Assembly: GCA_964437515.1 (NCBI GenBank)
Contig: CAYTHB010000006.1
Coordinates: forward strand, 1 to 64,000
Direction of reading: 5' to 3'
Length of the DNA: 64,000 bases
From: Sterolibacterium sp964437515
GTDB lineage: Bacteria; Pseudomonadota; Gammaproteobacteria; Burkholderiales; Rhodocyclaceae
Position numbers and translations under genes: made by a program. A model generated the notes under the pieces. That model saw only the letters and a program-made list of their open reading frames with translations, had not been told where the DNA came from and searched no databases. Below, piece by piece: positions 9,212-18,500 of the stretch (position 1 is the first letter of the stretch; every line of letters starts with the position of its first letter).

Positions 9212-11368
9212 TCAAAATCCACTCTCTCGAATCAAAGTCGCAATCGTCCCCTTTGCACCATCCCACAGCAAGCTGCGTGGCCTCCCTTCGATGCGCACCT
9301 GGCCGCGCATTTCCTGCATACGTTCAAGACGATCTTCGGATTTCAATTTAATCCGAACGCGATACAGTGCCTCGACAGGGATAGCTTCTCGGCCACCTGC
9401 ACGAGAATTTGCAGAGGAAGCGTTGGCATGAGTGGTAAAAGCCCCGCCGTAATGACTCGCCAACATCTCATAGGGCAAGCGTTGCGTGCGGGTGGTATCG
9501 ATATCGACGACTTCACCTGATAACGCGGTCACGCTGCCTTGGGGCAAAAAATGGGCTTGTGCGCCGATCGAAATACGATCAATCTGGTGTTGATCCACAT
9601 ACGCATCCACCCTCCAGCTCGTAGGATCCATGAGTACGCCCAACGGTTCGCGCACCCCCAGCCAGACACCCGGGCGCAATTGCCCCGACACATCGCGCCA
9701 TTGCCCATCGAATTCCGCGCGTATCGCCAGCCTTTCCTGCTCTTCACGCGCGCCACGAACTTCTGTCTGACGCTCATCCAGTTTTTGCGTCAAAGCCATT
9801 TGCTGATCGATGCCTTCGCGCTTCGCCAGCAAGCCCGAGAGCTGATGCTCGATGGCCTCTGCCCCCGCTTCAGCCTGTTTTTGACGCGCATCCAGATCAG
9901 GGGTGACCCAACGGGCGAGGATTGTTCCCGCCGTCACATGACCCGCCGGATGCAACTCAGACAACATGGCAGGAAAGGGCGCAAAGACCCGCTGTTGCCG
10001 TTCGGCATAAAGCACGCCATAAGTATTGACCGAGAATCGCCACGGCATCAGCAACAGGCACAAAAGCAATGCCAACAAGCCATAGAGTTTCCAGCGACGT
10101 GACATCTTCACCTCTGCCCAACGTTTTTTCCACACAGCCAGCTCCATCCATGCCGGTCGGGCAATGAACCAGACCACTTCAACCATCATCAAAAAAATTC
10201 CCAGTGCCTTGAAGAAAAAGGCATAGACCATCCAAGCAATCCCGAGAAAAACAACAAAGCGATAGAGCCACGTCGATAGCGCGAAAGCAATCAGCATCCG
10301 ACGTTGCGCGCTCGGCAAGGCTTCCGGCCACGCATCGGGCAAGCCCAATAAATGACGACGTAACCAAGTGCGTGCCAACGCCCCTGACCTTTCGTGCAGA
10401 TTGGGAAAGTCAATCAAATCGGACAGGATGAAATAACCATCAAAGCGCATGAAAGGGCTGAGGTTCAGCGCGAGCGACATAACCCAGCCCGTGGTGGCTA
10501 GATAGAGTGCAGATTGACGCAATAATAATGAGCCATCATCCAGCAAAGCCCACGCCAGCGTTGCCAAGCCTGCCAGCCCCAGCTCCACCATGATGCCTGC
10601 GGCTGAAATCGCCAATCGTTGCCGATGCGAGCGCAGCCGCCAGGACTCTCCGGTATCGGTGTACAACATCGGCCACATCACCAGCAAAGCCACGCCCATG
10701 TGTGCCACACGAACACCCAGACGCGTAGCAACCACGGCATGTCCCAGCTCATGCAAGGTTTTTGAAACGACCAGTGCCAGCATGAAGCCCACGAAACCCG
10801 ACGGGGTGAGGCTGTCCATGATGCTATGCGTAAAGGTTTCCCATTGCCGCGCGGTTAAAAACAGCCCGAGCAGCGTGGCAAAGGCAAACAGGGCGAATGC
10901 CCACGGTGTGAACAGCCAAGATACGCGCGGCGACAACCATGCCAGAAACCGCTGTGGCCGAATGATCGGCACACGGATGAACAGATAATGGTGCAGCCAC
11001 CAGCGCCAATGTCGCCATCCCGGCTCATTTGCTGCCTGCTGCATCCGTTGACGCGTTTTTGCCGTGGGGAGCAAAAGCTGATGATGCTCCAGAAAACGAC
11101 CAAAGGCCGCGACTTGCTCGGCATCCACCGTCAACGGCGTATGCGCTTCGATTTCAGCCGCCATGCTTTCGGGTTGCCCCGTCCAGCGCAACAGACATTC
11201 GTATTCCAGCCAGCCGATACGAAAAAAAGTGTTATTGACCGGGTCCTGTATCGCCCAGGAAGGCGCGCCATCTTTATCAGCGCCGGAAGGATGCAGGCGC
11301 AAATCCTGTCGTAAGGGTGGAAAGGTTTCAGCGTCCGCCTCGGACATCATTGCAGTTGCAGGCGACAT
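9212..11368 (-). CDS. M50-type membrane metalloprotease fused to a HlyD-like adaptor half
   Basis: This is a 718-residue inner-membrane protein with three parts. Residues about 15-105 resemble a PqqD-like winged helix. Residues about 150-450 are a multi-pass membrane domain with the zinc protease motif HELGH (206-210) and a second motif around Asp310 (SPFMRFDGYF) that supplies the third metal ligand in M50 site-2 proteases. After a transmembrane helix near 430-445, the C-terminal part has a coiled coil (about 485-555) and a beta-barrel as in HlyD adaptors. It is the last gene of the giant surface-protein operon, 21 nt after an adaptor gene, with AGGAAGGA upstream of the ATG. I infer that it processes or exports the giant protein. 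No ATPase domain is present. The family is known from databases, but its function in such clusters is not established. Confidence 0.8.
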   Translation of the reverse strand: MSPATAMMSEADAETFPPLRQDLRLHPSGADKDGAPSWAIQDPVNNTFFRIGWLEYECLLRWTGQPESMAAEIEAHTPLTVDAEQVAAFGRFLEHHQLLLPTAKTRQRMQQAANEPGWRHWRWWLHHYLFIRVPIIRPQRFLAWLSPRVSWLFTPWAFALFAFATLLGLFLTARQWETFTHSIMDSLTPSGFVGFMLALVVSKTLHELGHAVVATRLGVRVAHMGVALLVMWPMLYTDTGESWRLRSHRQRLAISAAGIMVELGLAGLATLAWALLDDGSLLLRQSALYLATTGWVMSLALNLSPFMRFDGYFILSDLIDFPNLHERSGALARTWLRRHLLGLPDAWPEALPSAQRRMLIAFALSTWLYRFVVFLGIAWMVYAFFFKALGIFLMMVEVVWFIARPAWMELAVWKKRWAEVKMSRRWKLYGLLALLLCLLLMPWRFSVNTYGVLYAERQQRVFAPFPAMLSELHPAGHVTAGTILARWVTPDLDARQKQAEAGAEAIEHQLSGLLAKREGIDQQMALTQKLDERQTEVRGAREEQERLAIRAEFDGQWRDVSGQLRPGVWLGVREPLGVLMDPTSWRVDAYVDQHQIDRISIGAQAHFLPQGSVTALSGEVVDIDTTRTQRLPYEMLASHYGGAFTTHANASSANSRAGGREAIPVEALYRVRIKLKSEDRLERMQEMRGQVRIEGRPRSLLWDGAKGTIATLIRESGF

Positions 11369-11389
11369 GACCGCTTTTCCTTCCTCATG

Positions 11390-12742
11390 CTACCAGCCGC
11401 TCCACTCACGCAAACGTGCCAGCGGGCGGCGTAAAACGTAATAGCTCAGCACCACCCAGTTCCCATACAACTTGGCCGTTCCACGCAATCCGATACGGGC
11501 ATTCTCATCCTTGCCGTCGATACTGGCTCGCAGCCGGTAACTGGCAATGCCATCGCCATCAATTTCTGCCTGATAACTGGTTTCAGTCAGTGTTCCTGAT
11601 AAAGGGCTCAAAGGATGCACGGTCAGAAAAAGTTTGACCGACTCGCCCACATTCAGCGTAATGGCATCGGCCACCGGTAGGTGAATCAACATGCCCGGCT
11701 TGTCGGGATTAGCCAGCAGCATGATACGTTCACCCGTCACGACAGGCCGCCCCTGCCATTCATCCGGATCAGAAAACACCGCCACCCCATCATAAGGTGC
11801 CAATGCCACGATGCGATTCAGTTGCGCCTGTACCGCTGCCAATTCCGCCCGCTTTTCGCGAGCACGTCCGGTCAATGCCGCAAGCTCTGCCTTGTTTTTT
11901 GCATCATCGAAAGAAAGCTGTGTCGCCGTCTGCAATTCCGCATCGGCCACTTCCACAGACTTCTGCGCGACATCCAGACGGTTGCGTAGCGTCGTATCAT
12001 CCAGCGTAAAAAGCGGTGTGCCCGCTTTCACCTCCTGATTGGGGCGCACAAAAACAGTTTTCACCACGCCATCCAGCGCCGCCGTCATTGCCATGGCATC
12101 GACCGGCACGATTTCGGCGGGTGCCAATGCGGTTTGACGTACAGGTAAAAGCAGGAAAATCACCCCGCCTGCCAACACAAATCGTCGCTGTCGCCGCGTC
12201 AAACCTTGCCAGCGTGCCCGCAAACCCAAGCGCGGCTTGCCTGCAAAAGATTCCCACGCATACGCCCAGCTCTGCCCGACACGCACGAGTGCCTCGGCCA
12301 CCGGCTCGGGTGGTGGCTGATCCAGCAAAAAAGCACACCAGCCCAGAATCTCACCGGAGCGTCGTTTTAGCGGAATTGCCCAGACCCCCGTCGGCCACCA
12401 CTCCTGCCAGCCTTCGGCAACATCGGCTGGTGCCACCGCCAGTTCCTCTGGTGTCGGTGCAAACCAGCCTCCATCACCCGCTCTCTGCTCCAAGAGTTTT
12501 TCTGCCACCCAAGGCCAGGCGCGCTTGAGCCAGAGCAGATAGGGGCTATCTTCCCCCAGCTTGACCAGACCGGAAACCGCCATCACACGGCTTTTTTCAT
12601 CCATCACCAAAGCCTGACGAAAATGCAGTGCCGCATGGGCATCATTCGCCATGCTGAACGTCAGCTCAGTCAGGGTTTCCGCCGCACGCGCCCGTCGCTC
12701 AAGATCAAGCGTAAAGGCAGACAGGGCTTCTTGAAGGCTCAT
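11390..12742 (-). CDS. HlyD-like periplasmic adaptor with N-terminal cytoplasmic GAF-like domain
   Basis: The 450-residue protein has an N-terminal soluble region (about 1-180) that looks like a GAF-type sensor fold, a single transmembrane helix (about 188-202) preceded by a basic stretch (RRQRR), then a periplasmic adaptor: a lipoyl-like hairpin (about 214-250), a coiled coil (about 250-310) and a beta-barrel. HlyD family proteins bridge an inner-membrane pump to TolC. A cytoplasmic domain of this size is not typical and suggests that export responds to a cytoplasmic ligand or partner. The GAF assignment is by pattern only. The gene is 36 nt downstream of another adaptor gene and 21 nt upstream of the M50 gene. 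Confidence 0.75.
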   Translation of the reverse strand: MSLQEALSAFTLDLERRARAAETLTELTFSMANDAHAALHFRQALVMDEKSRVMAVSGLVKLGEDSPYLLWLKRAWPWVAEKLLEQRAGDGGWFAPTPEELAVAPADVAEGWQEWWPTGVWAIPLKRRSGEILGWCAFLLDQPPPEPVAEALVRVGQSWAYAWESFAGKPRLGLRARWQGLTRRQRRFVLAGGVIFLLLPVRQTALAPAEIVPVDAMAMTAALDGVVKTVFVRPNQEVKAGTPLFTLDDTTLRNRLDVAQKSVEVADAELQTATQLSFDDAKNKAELAALTGRAREKRAELAAVQAQLNRIVALAPYDGVAVFSDPDEWQGRPVVTGERIMLLANPDKPGMLIHLPVADAITLNVGESVKLFLTVHPLSPLSGTLTETSYQAEIDGDGIASYRLRASIDGKDENARIGLRGTAKLYGNWVVLSYYVLRRPLARLREWSGW

Positions 12743-12778
12743 GTCAGGCGTGTGAAAGACAAGGAGACAAGCAGAAAA

Positions 12779-13648
12779 TCAAGGATTCATACGGAAATGT
12801 GCCACACCGCTCATGCCCGCCAGCAGATCGGGTTCTGCCTTCTTCATGCGCGCTTCCAGCTCGATGGTTTGTGCCACGGCATCGACCCGCGCATTGATGA
12901 GAGTGACTTGTGCCGGATAGCTTCGACCGGTTTCCGTAATCGTTACATCAAAATCCGTACCCTCCTTCAACTGCCGCAACCAGCGCGAAGGGACATTCAG
13001 ACGCAACTTCAAAGGCCCGTCACTAATCAGATCCACCAGCGGGGCGCCCACATTCACACCCTGATGCGGCTTGACATACACCTTCACCACACGCCCAGTA
13101 AAGGGCGCGGTTACTCGGCATTGCGACAACTGCGCGCGTGAAACCGCAATGGCTGCATGTGCCTTGTCTGTTCCCGCTTTCGCCAAAGACACCTCGACAT
13201 CCCCTGCCGCATCCAGCTTGCGCAGACGCTCTTTTGCATCCAGTGTTTCTTTTGCCGAAGCATATTCGGCTTGTGCCATATTGAGTCGTGCAGAAAGTTC
13301 GCTGCAATCAAAGCTCACCAGCGACCGACCTTTCTCCACACGCATCCCCAACTGTGCATTCAAGCTGGAAATACGTCCGACCATTTGCGCAACCAGTGTC
13401 GTTTCAAGATCGGGGCTCAACAGCACACGAATGACATTCGTGTCTTCTGATGTTGATGAAGGCGATGAAGATTTTGCCACGATCCCCGTGCCGACATTCA
13501 CTGTGCTTGAAGATGGCACGGGACGCGCACTCGCTGTGGGGGAGACGGAGGAGACTGGGGGAACGGGCTGTGCAAACACCCCCAGCCCTGTTACCAAAAA
13601 GCCAGCGCCTACGATGAGTCGCCGTCCCAAGTACATTGCAAAACTCAT
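12779..13648 (-). CDS. HlyD/MFP family periplasmic adaptor
   Basis: This 289-residue protein has a signal peptide (about 1-26), a low-complexity Ser/Pro/Val linker, then a split lipoyl-like domain around a short coiled-coil hairpin (LNMAQAEYASAKETLDAKER) and a beta-barrel. It resembles the adaptors of tripartite efflux systems but is short and lacks the membrane-proximal domain of RND adaptors. The ATG at 13648 is chosen because AAAAGG lies 8 nt upstream; the longer in-frame versions overlap the upstream gene. It begins 19 nt after the TolC-like gene. With the other HlyD-like proteins it would form the periplasmic conduit of the giant-protein export system. Confidence 0.8.
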   Translation of the reverse strand: MSFAMYLGRRLIVGAGFLVTGLGVFAQPVPPVSSVSPTASARPVPSSSTVNVGTGIVAKSSSPSSTSEDTNVIRVLLSPDLETTLVAQMVGRISSLNAQLGMRVEKGRSLVSFDCSELSARLNMAQAEYASAKETLDAKERLRKLDAAGDVEVSLAKAGTDKAHAAIAVSRAQLSQCRVTAPFTGRVVKVYVKPHQGVNVGAPLVDLISDGPLKLRLNVPSRWLRQLKEGTDFDVTITETGRSYPAQVTLINARVDAVAQTIELEARMKKAEPDLLAGMSGVAHFRMNP

Positions 13649-13667
13649 CAACATCACCTTTTCAGAA

Positions 13668-15173
13668 TCATTGTGCCGTTTTGAAGACCACACTCTGCCA
13701 CTGCTGCATGTTTTTCTGCATCGCCGCTGAGAGCGTCTTCACATCGTTTTTATCAATGGTTTCAGGCAACACATCCAGACCAACGGAATTATAGATACGC
13801 CCCCAAGCCGCCTGAGCGTTGGAATACGAGGCATAACGCTGATATTCCGCCAGCAACAGACGTGCCGAAGCACGGATGACTTCCAGTTCAGAATCAAACT
13901 GGGTTTGCTGCGCGGCCTGAGCAAAGTTATACAACTGCTGATCCACCCGCAGGCTTTCATCGGCAAATTTCAACTCCGCCAGCGACAAGCCATAACGCTG
14001 CACACCAACGCGCACCTGCGTCAACACCGCCATCGACAGAGCCATGCGTCGCATGTCATCCGTCTTGTTCTGATTCTCGTAAGCCTTGTCCAGTGAAGGA
14101 TATTGCGTGAGTTTGAGAATATTCCATGACAAGCGCAGCCCCACATCCGTCCAGTGGCTGTTGTAGTTGTACTTGTTCGAGTCATATTGCAGACCGGCAT
14201 CCAGACTCAGATTCGGCCAGAGCAGGGTTTTGGCGACCTTGATATCGTTTTCCGTCACACGTTTGCGATACCACTCCTCCATGATTTCAGGACGATGTTC
14301 CAAAGCCATCTGCTCAAGCTCATCAATATTGGCAGGTACCGGCGGCAAAACTGTTTCACTCTCATCGGCCAGCACATAAGGCTTGCCGGGCTGTATCGAC
14401 ATCAATGCCGAGAGTTCGGCACGCGCCAGTTCCAGATCCTGACGACGCAAGGTCAAAAGATTAACCGCATCCAGCAACGCACGTTGATACGACAGAATCT
14501 GCTGGCGCGGCATCAAGCCTTCTTTCTCCACCTTTTTGGCGTGCTCCAGTGCTTTATTCACACGCTCAATCAGTGCATCCACCCGACCAATCAGCTTCTG
14601 TGCTCCCAGCGCGCGCCAGTAGCTATTACGCACATCCTGCAAGACATTCTGAACCACCTTGCGCCGACGCTCTTCCGCCATCAAGACCTGATCCGCCTTT
14701 TGCTGGGCGCGGTAATAGGAAACCCCAAAATCCAATGCGCTCCACGAAAACGTCAGATTCGACAAGGTGCGATTACGCTCTTGCGACGTGGAAGGGCGCA
14801 AGGAAACCTGACCATCCTCGATGCCGATGGATGTTCCTCCCGAGTCATTATTGCGCCAGGCGTAACCCGCACCCGCCACCACACGCGGCAACATTTCATA
14901 TTTAGAAACGTCATACAGACTACTCGCCAACGCATCTTCCATCAGCTTCAGCTTGTAATCGAGGTTGTACTTCAATGCCCGCGCAGCAGCATCATGAAAC
15001 GTAATAGGTGCAGCAATCGGCTCCTGATCAGCATACATCTGCAAACGATCCTGCTGTACACGTTCCTGTATTTCCTTCTGTTCAAAACGCACCGGGGAAA
15101 GCGAGCCGCAAGCGGTCAGCAACACAGCACAGCAAGACGCCAGCGCAATAGAAGTACGGGGAAAAGGGAGCAT
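13668..15173 (-). CDS. TolC-family outer-membrane lipoprotein
   Basis: The 501-residue protein begins with a lipoprotein signal whose lipobox is LTAC (residues 16-19), so the mature protein is lipid-anchored. The rest is the duplicated alpha-helical barrel/beta-barrel pattern of outer-membrane efflux proteins, with long helices around residues 150-250 and 380-480. I chose the ATG at 15173 because the lipobox then sits at the right place; in-frame upstream codons run into the intergenic repeat. It is the second gene after the giant surface protein and is followed at 19 nt by an adaptor gene, so it is the likely outer-membrane exit of that system. The 327 nt separating it from the giant gene contain a large hairpin. 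Confidence 0.88.
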   Translation of the reverse strand: MLPFPRTSIALASCCAVLLTACGSLSPVRFEQKEIQERVQQDRLQMYADQEPIAAPITFHDAAARALKYNLDYKLKLMEDALASSLYDVSKYEMLPRVVAGAGYAWRNNDSGGTSIGIEDGQVSLRPSTSQERNRTLSNLTFSWSALDFGVSYYRAQQKADQVLMAEERRRKVVQNVLQDVRNSYWRALGAQKLIGRVDALIERVNKALEHAKKVEKEGLMPRQQILSYQRALLDAVNLLTLRRQDLELARAELSALMSIQPGKPYVLADESETVLPPVPANIDELEQMALEHRPEIMEEWYRKRVTENDIKVAKTLLWPNLSLDAGLQYDSNKYNYNSHWTDVGLRLSWNILKLTQYPSLDKAYENQNKTDDMRRMALSMAVLTQVRVGVQRYGLSLAELKFADESLRVDQQLYNFAQAAQQTQFDSELEVIRASARLLLAEYQRYASYSNAQAAWGRIYNSVGLDVLPETIDKNDVKTLSAAMQKNMQQWQSVVFKTAQ

Positions 15174-15214
15174 GTTTTTTTCATGGAGTTTTCCTAAGTT
15201 TTCAATCAATAAAG

Positions 15215-15233
15215 TTAGCGTGAAACAACGAAA
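15215..15233. repeat. 19-bp dispersed repeat, also found at the phoH-like gene end
   Basis: This 19-bp block is identical to 44468-44486. In both places a second block (gttgaag) follows within 6-14 nt. Further on, 15416-15434 (aatcaatagccgcatgagg) resembles 44521-44544. The region therefore looks like a copy of the element at 44468-44551 that is split by the hairpin element at 15262-15412. Confidence 0.6.
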
Positions 15234-15261
15234 TCTGGTTGAAGGGTGAGTAAGTTTTAAC

Positions 15262-15412
15262 GCCCCCCTCTCCCTCGATCCCTCTGGTGCATCAACTCTC
15301 CCATCGACTACGCCCGCAAGCGGGCAAGTCGCTGCGGATCCCACAAGGGGAGAGGGAAGTGGCTTGTCTCTCCTCTCTCCCCTTGTGGGAGAGAGGCCGG
15401 GAGAGAGGGGGA
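15262..15412. repeat. Large inverted repeat in the 327-nt gap between the giant gene and the TolC-like gene
   Basis: The inner arms 15339-15354 and 15375-15390 are perfectly complementary over 16 bp around a 20-nt loop. Outer pyrimidine-rich (15262-15283) and purine-rich (15390-15412) tracts extend the pairing, and a small 6-bp hairpin lies at 15312-15325. No open reading frame is credible in 15174-15500. In the transcript this would be a very stable structure between the giant gene and its export genes, able to limit read-through or protect the upstream mRNA. The sequence type is a common mobile palindromic repeat in proteobacteria. Confidence 0.75.
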
Positions 15413-15500
15413 GGAATCAATAGCCGCATGAGGCATAACAAAACACTGCTGCATTTTCAGAATCACCCTATTCCATTCTCAAGCAGGATCATGCGCCACA

Positions 15501-18500
15501 TCATGCAGCACGTCCTCCGCGTGAAATTGGCAAATGATGGACGCCGGCGCGCAACTGCTCCGAGAAAGAAGGTGCGACCTTGACTGCCAAAGGTTGCACT
15601 GCATTCGCGCCACGCTGCGGGTTACGCTGATGACGCGTGTCACTACCCTTGCCGTCTTTAGCTGCGCCATCTTTATCCGCTTGATCCACTTTATGGTCGG
15701 TTTTCTGATGCTTCAACTCCAGCAATTTTTCATGGAACAGACCATGGTCAGGCAAGGTGTTGTCACTCGTCAGATTGATCCTGCCATGACGCCCTTCCAC
15801 CATGTCATCAAGAATGCCCGCGTTACGCTGCGAATCCCGCACGGCATGGGTGACAAAGAGTGAGGGATCCATGCCTAGCCCTGCTGCCAGAGATCGCAAC
15901 GAAACATCGCCCATGGAAGCCATCCGGGGATTACCCAGACCACGGAAGTCATCCAGAGCACGCTCCTGTTGCGAATTCATCACTTCGGGAGTAACGAAAA
16001 TGATGGGATGCAAAGGGAGCTGCATCTGATGCACGATATTGAAACGATCCCCGAACTCGTTGGGCCCCTGATACCCTGCCACCGGGCTTTGATCCAGAGG
16101 ACTCGGCTTGTTGATCTGCACATCAGGCACCGGATGCATACCCTCTCCCGCATCGATCAAGGTCGGTGCGGGTGTCGGGGGATTGCTATTCACCTCAGAG
16201 ATAACCGGAGGCATCGGCGGAACCACCGGCGGAGTCACCGGTGGAATCACAGGAGGTTCTACGGGTGGGACAACCGGAGGTATTACCGGAGGAGTCACCG
16301 GCGGGGTTACGGGAGGCTCCACCGGCGGTGTGACAGGCGGAGTCACGGGTGGCGTGACGGGAGGCTCGACCGGCGGGGTCACTGGCGGGGTCACTGGCGG
16401 GGTGACCGGTGGTGTCACCGGAGGCTCCACAGGGGGTGTCACCGGCGGAACCACAGGAGGCTCAACGGGAGGCGTCACCGGCGGCTCCACCGGCGGTGTG
16501 ACAGGTGCCGTCACATTGATCGTCACCGTCGCCGTACTGGTATCGCCATTGGCATCCGTCACGGTGTAGGTAAAGCTATCCGTTCCAACGTAACCCAGCG
16601 TCGGCGTGTAGGTATAGCTGCCATCCGGATTCACCACGACCGTGCCATGCGATGGGTCGCTGGTCTTGCTCCAGACGTTGCCACCGTCACCCGAGGGCGT
16701 GTCATTGCTCGACAAACTACCGCTGACCGGCGTGTCTTTCTGCGTGCTTGCACTATCCGGTCGTGCGATGGGGACATCATTGACCGTGATGGTGACAGTA
16801 GCCGTACTCGTGTCGCCATCCACATCTTTCAGCGTGTAAGTAAAACTATCCGTACCGCCAAAGCCGGCATTAGGCGTATAGGTAAACGTGCCGTCCGGAT
16901 GCACGGTCACCGTGCCATGAGACGGATCGCTGCTCTTGCTCCAGGTGTGTTGTGCTGCCGTGCCATCCCCCAGGAAATCATTGCTTCCCAGACTCCCCGA
17001 GACCGGTGTCGTCGATGTCGTGCTGTAGCTATCCGGACGGGCAGTCGGCGTGGCATTGGGGACATACACATCGATGGTCACCGTCGCGGTTTCCGTCACG
17101 CCACCACTGGTCACGGTGTAGGTGAAGGTATCACGTCCCGTAAAGCCCGAATCCGGCGTATAGATGACGCGTTTGGTATCCGGATCAATCGTCACCGTGC
17201 CATGCGTTCCCTGCGTCACCGCCGTGACTGCTGCATCGCCGTTTTCGAAGCTGTCATTATTCAGCACACTGATGGTCTTGGGCGTTCCAATCGGCGTGGA
17301 GGTCGCATCATCCGCAATATCCACGACCGGCGTCACCGTAATCTTCAGATCTGCCGTGCGTTCGTTATGGCCATCGGTCACCGTATAAGTAATATTGGGC
17401 ACCGTACCGTTCCAGTCGGCGACTGGCGTAAAGGTATAAGCCCCCGTCTTGTCGATTTCCAGCGTTCCCTTGCCTGCAATGGTCACCGTGACCTTGCTGC
17501 CATCGCCCGGCACGGCGGTATTCACACCACTGATGCTTACTTTGGTCAGCGTCAGAGTATCGTTTTCAGGATCGGTATCCGCCACATCACCCGCACCGCC
17601 ATTCTTGATGACATTGCCACTGACTGGCGTATCTTCCGGCGTGGTACGCGTGTCGTCATGCGGCACCGGCGGCTGGTTGTTAGTGATGGTGATGGTCAGT
17701 GTCGAGGTGACAAGGTCGCCGTCACTATCCTTCACCGTGTAGGTAAAGACATCCGTGGTCGTCGGGGGCGCACCGCCCCCCATCGGGTCTGCCACATAGC
17801 TGTAGCTGCCATCGGCCGCCAGCCACAGCTTGCCGTAATCACCTGCAATGGCACTGCCCACACCTGTCACGGGTGTACCGCCATTGCCTTTCACCACACC
17901 CACCACGCCACCTCCGACAGCCCAGCCATCGGCACCTGAAGTGTCATTCTTCAGAACACCGTCAGCGGCATTGACCGTGAGCGTCTGGTTTTCATTCACG
18001 GCACCGGTATCGGCGGCTGCCGTAGGAGTATCGTCGATGATGCCGACCGTCAGTGTGCCCGTTCCTTCCACATCATTCACATCCCTGACCTTCAATGAAA
18101 TGGTATCTGTGGATTCCGTCAGACCGGGCTGGTTCTGTGCCGACTTGAGGGTATAGGTGTAATTGATCGTCGCCCCGCCCACGCTCACCGGATTTCCTGA
18201 ATACCCCGTAATAACGAGCGTGCCTTCGCCGGTATCGATACCTGCCGAGGGCGAACTCGGTGTAAAGCCCTGCAATTGCGCTGAGGTGAATGTCGTTCCT
18301 TCTATAGTGACATTCTTCAAGCCATCGGGCGCCTTGACGGTAATCGTGCCTGTGGTGACTTCGGAGGTATCGGCGACCGAAGTCAGTCCTTTTTCGTACA
18401 CCGTCGCCTGCCCGGTTGCCCCCGCATTACCATCGACCGGAGTAATCAACGGTGCGCCATCGGTATGACCATTGATGGTGATGGTCAGCGTCGCCGTTGC

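Noticed and set aside
16108..16569. A plus-strand frame of Gly/Thr/Val repeats resembling a collagen- or glycine-rich protein
   Set aside because: It is the complement of the proline tetrapeptide array; the real protein is on the minus strand.
15969..17939. A 656-codon open frame on the plus strand, rich in Arg, His and Gly
   Set aside because: It is the antisense shadow of the giant repeat gene and has no domain, ribosome site or neighbour that supports it. The several other long antisense frames over 18465-25946 were left out for the same reason.
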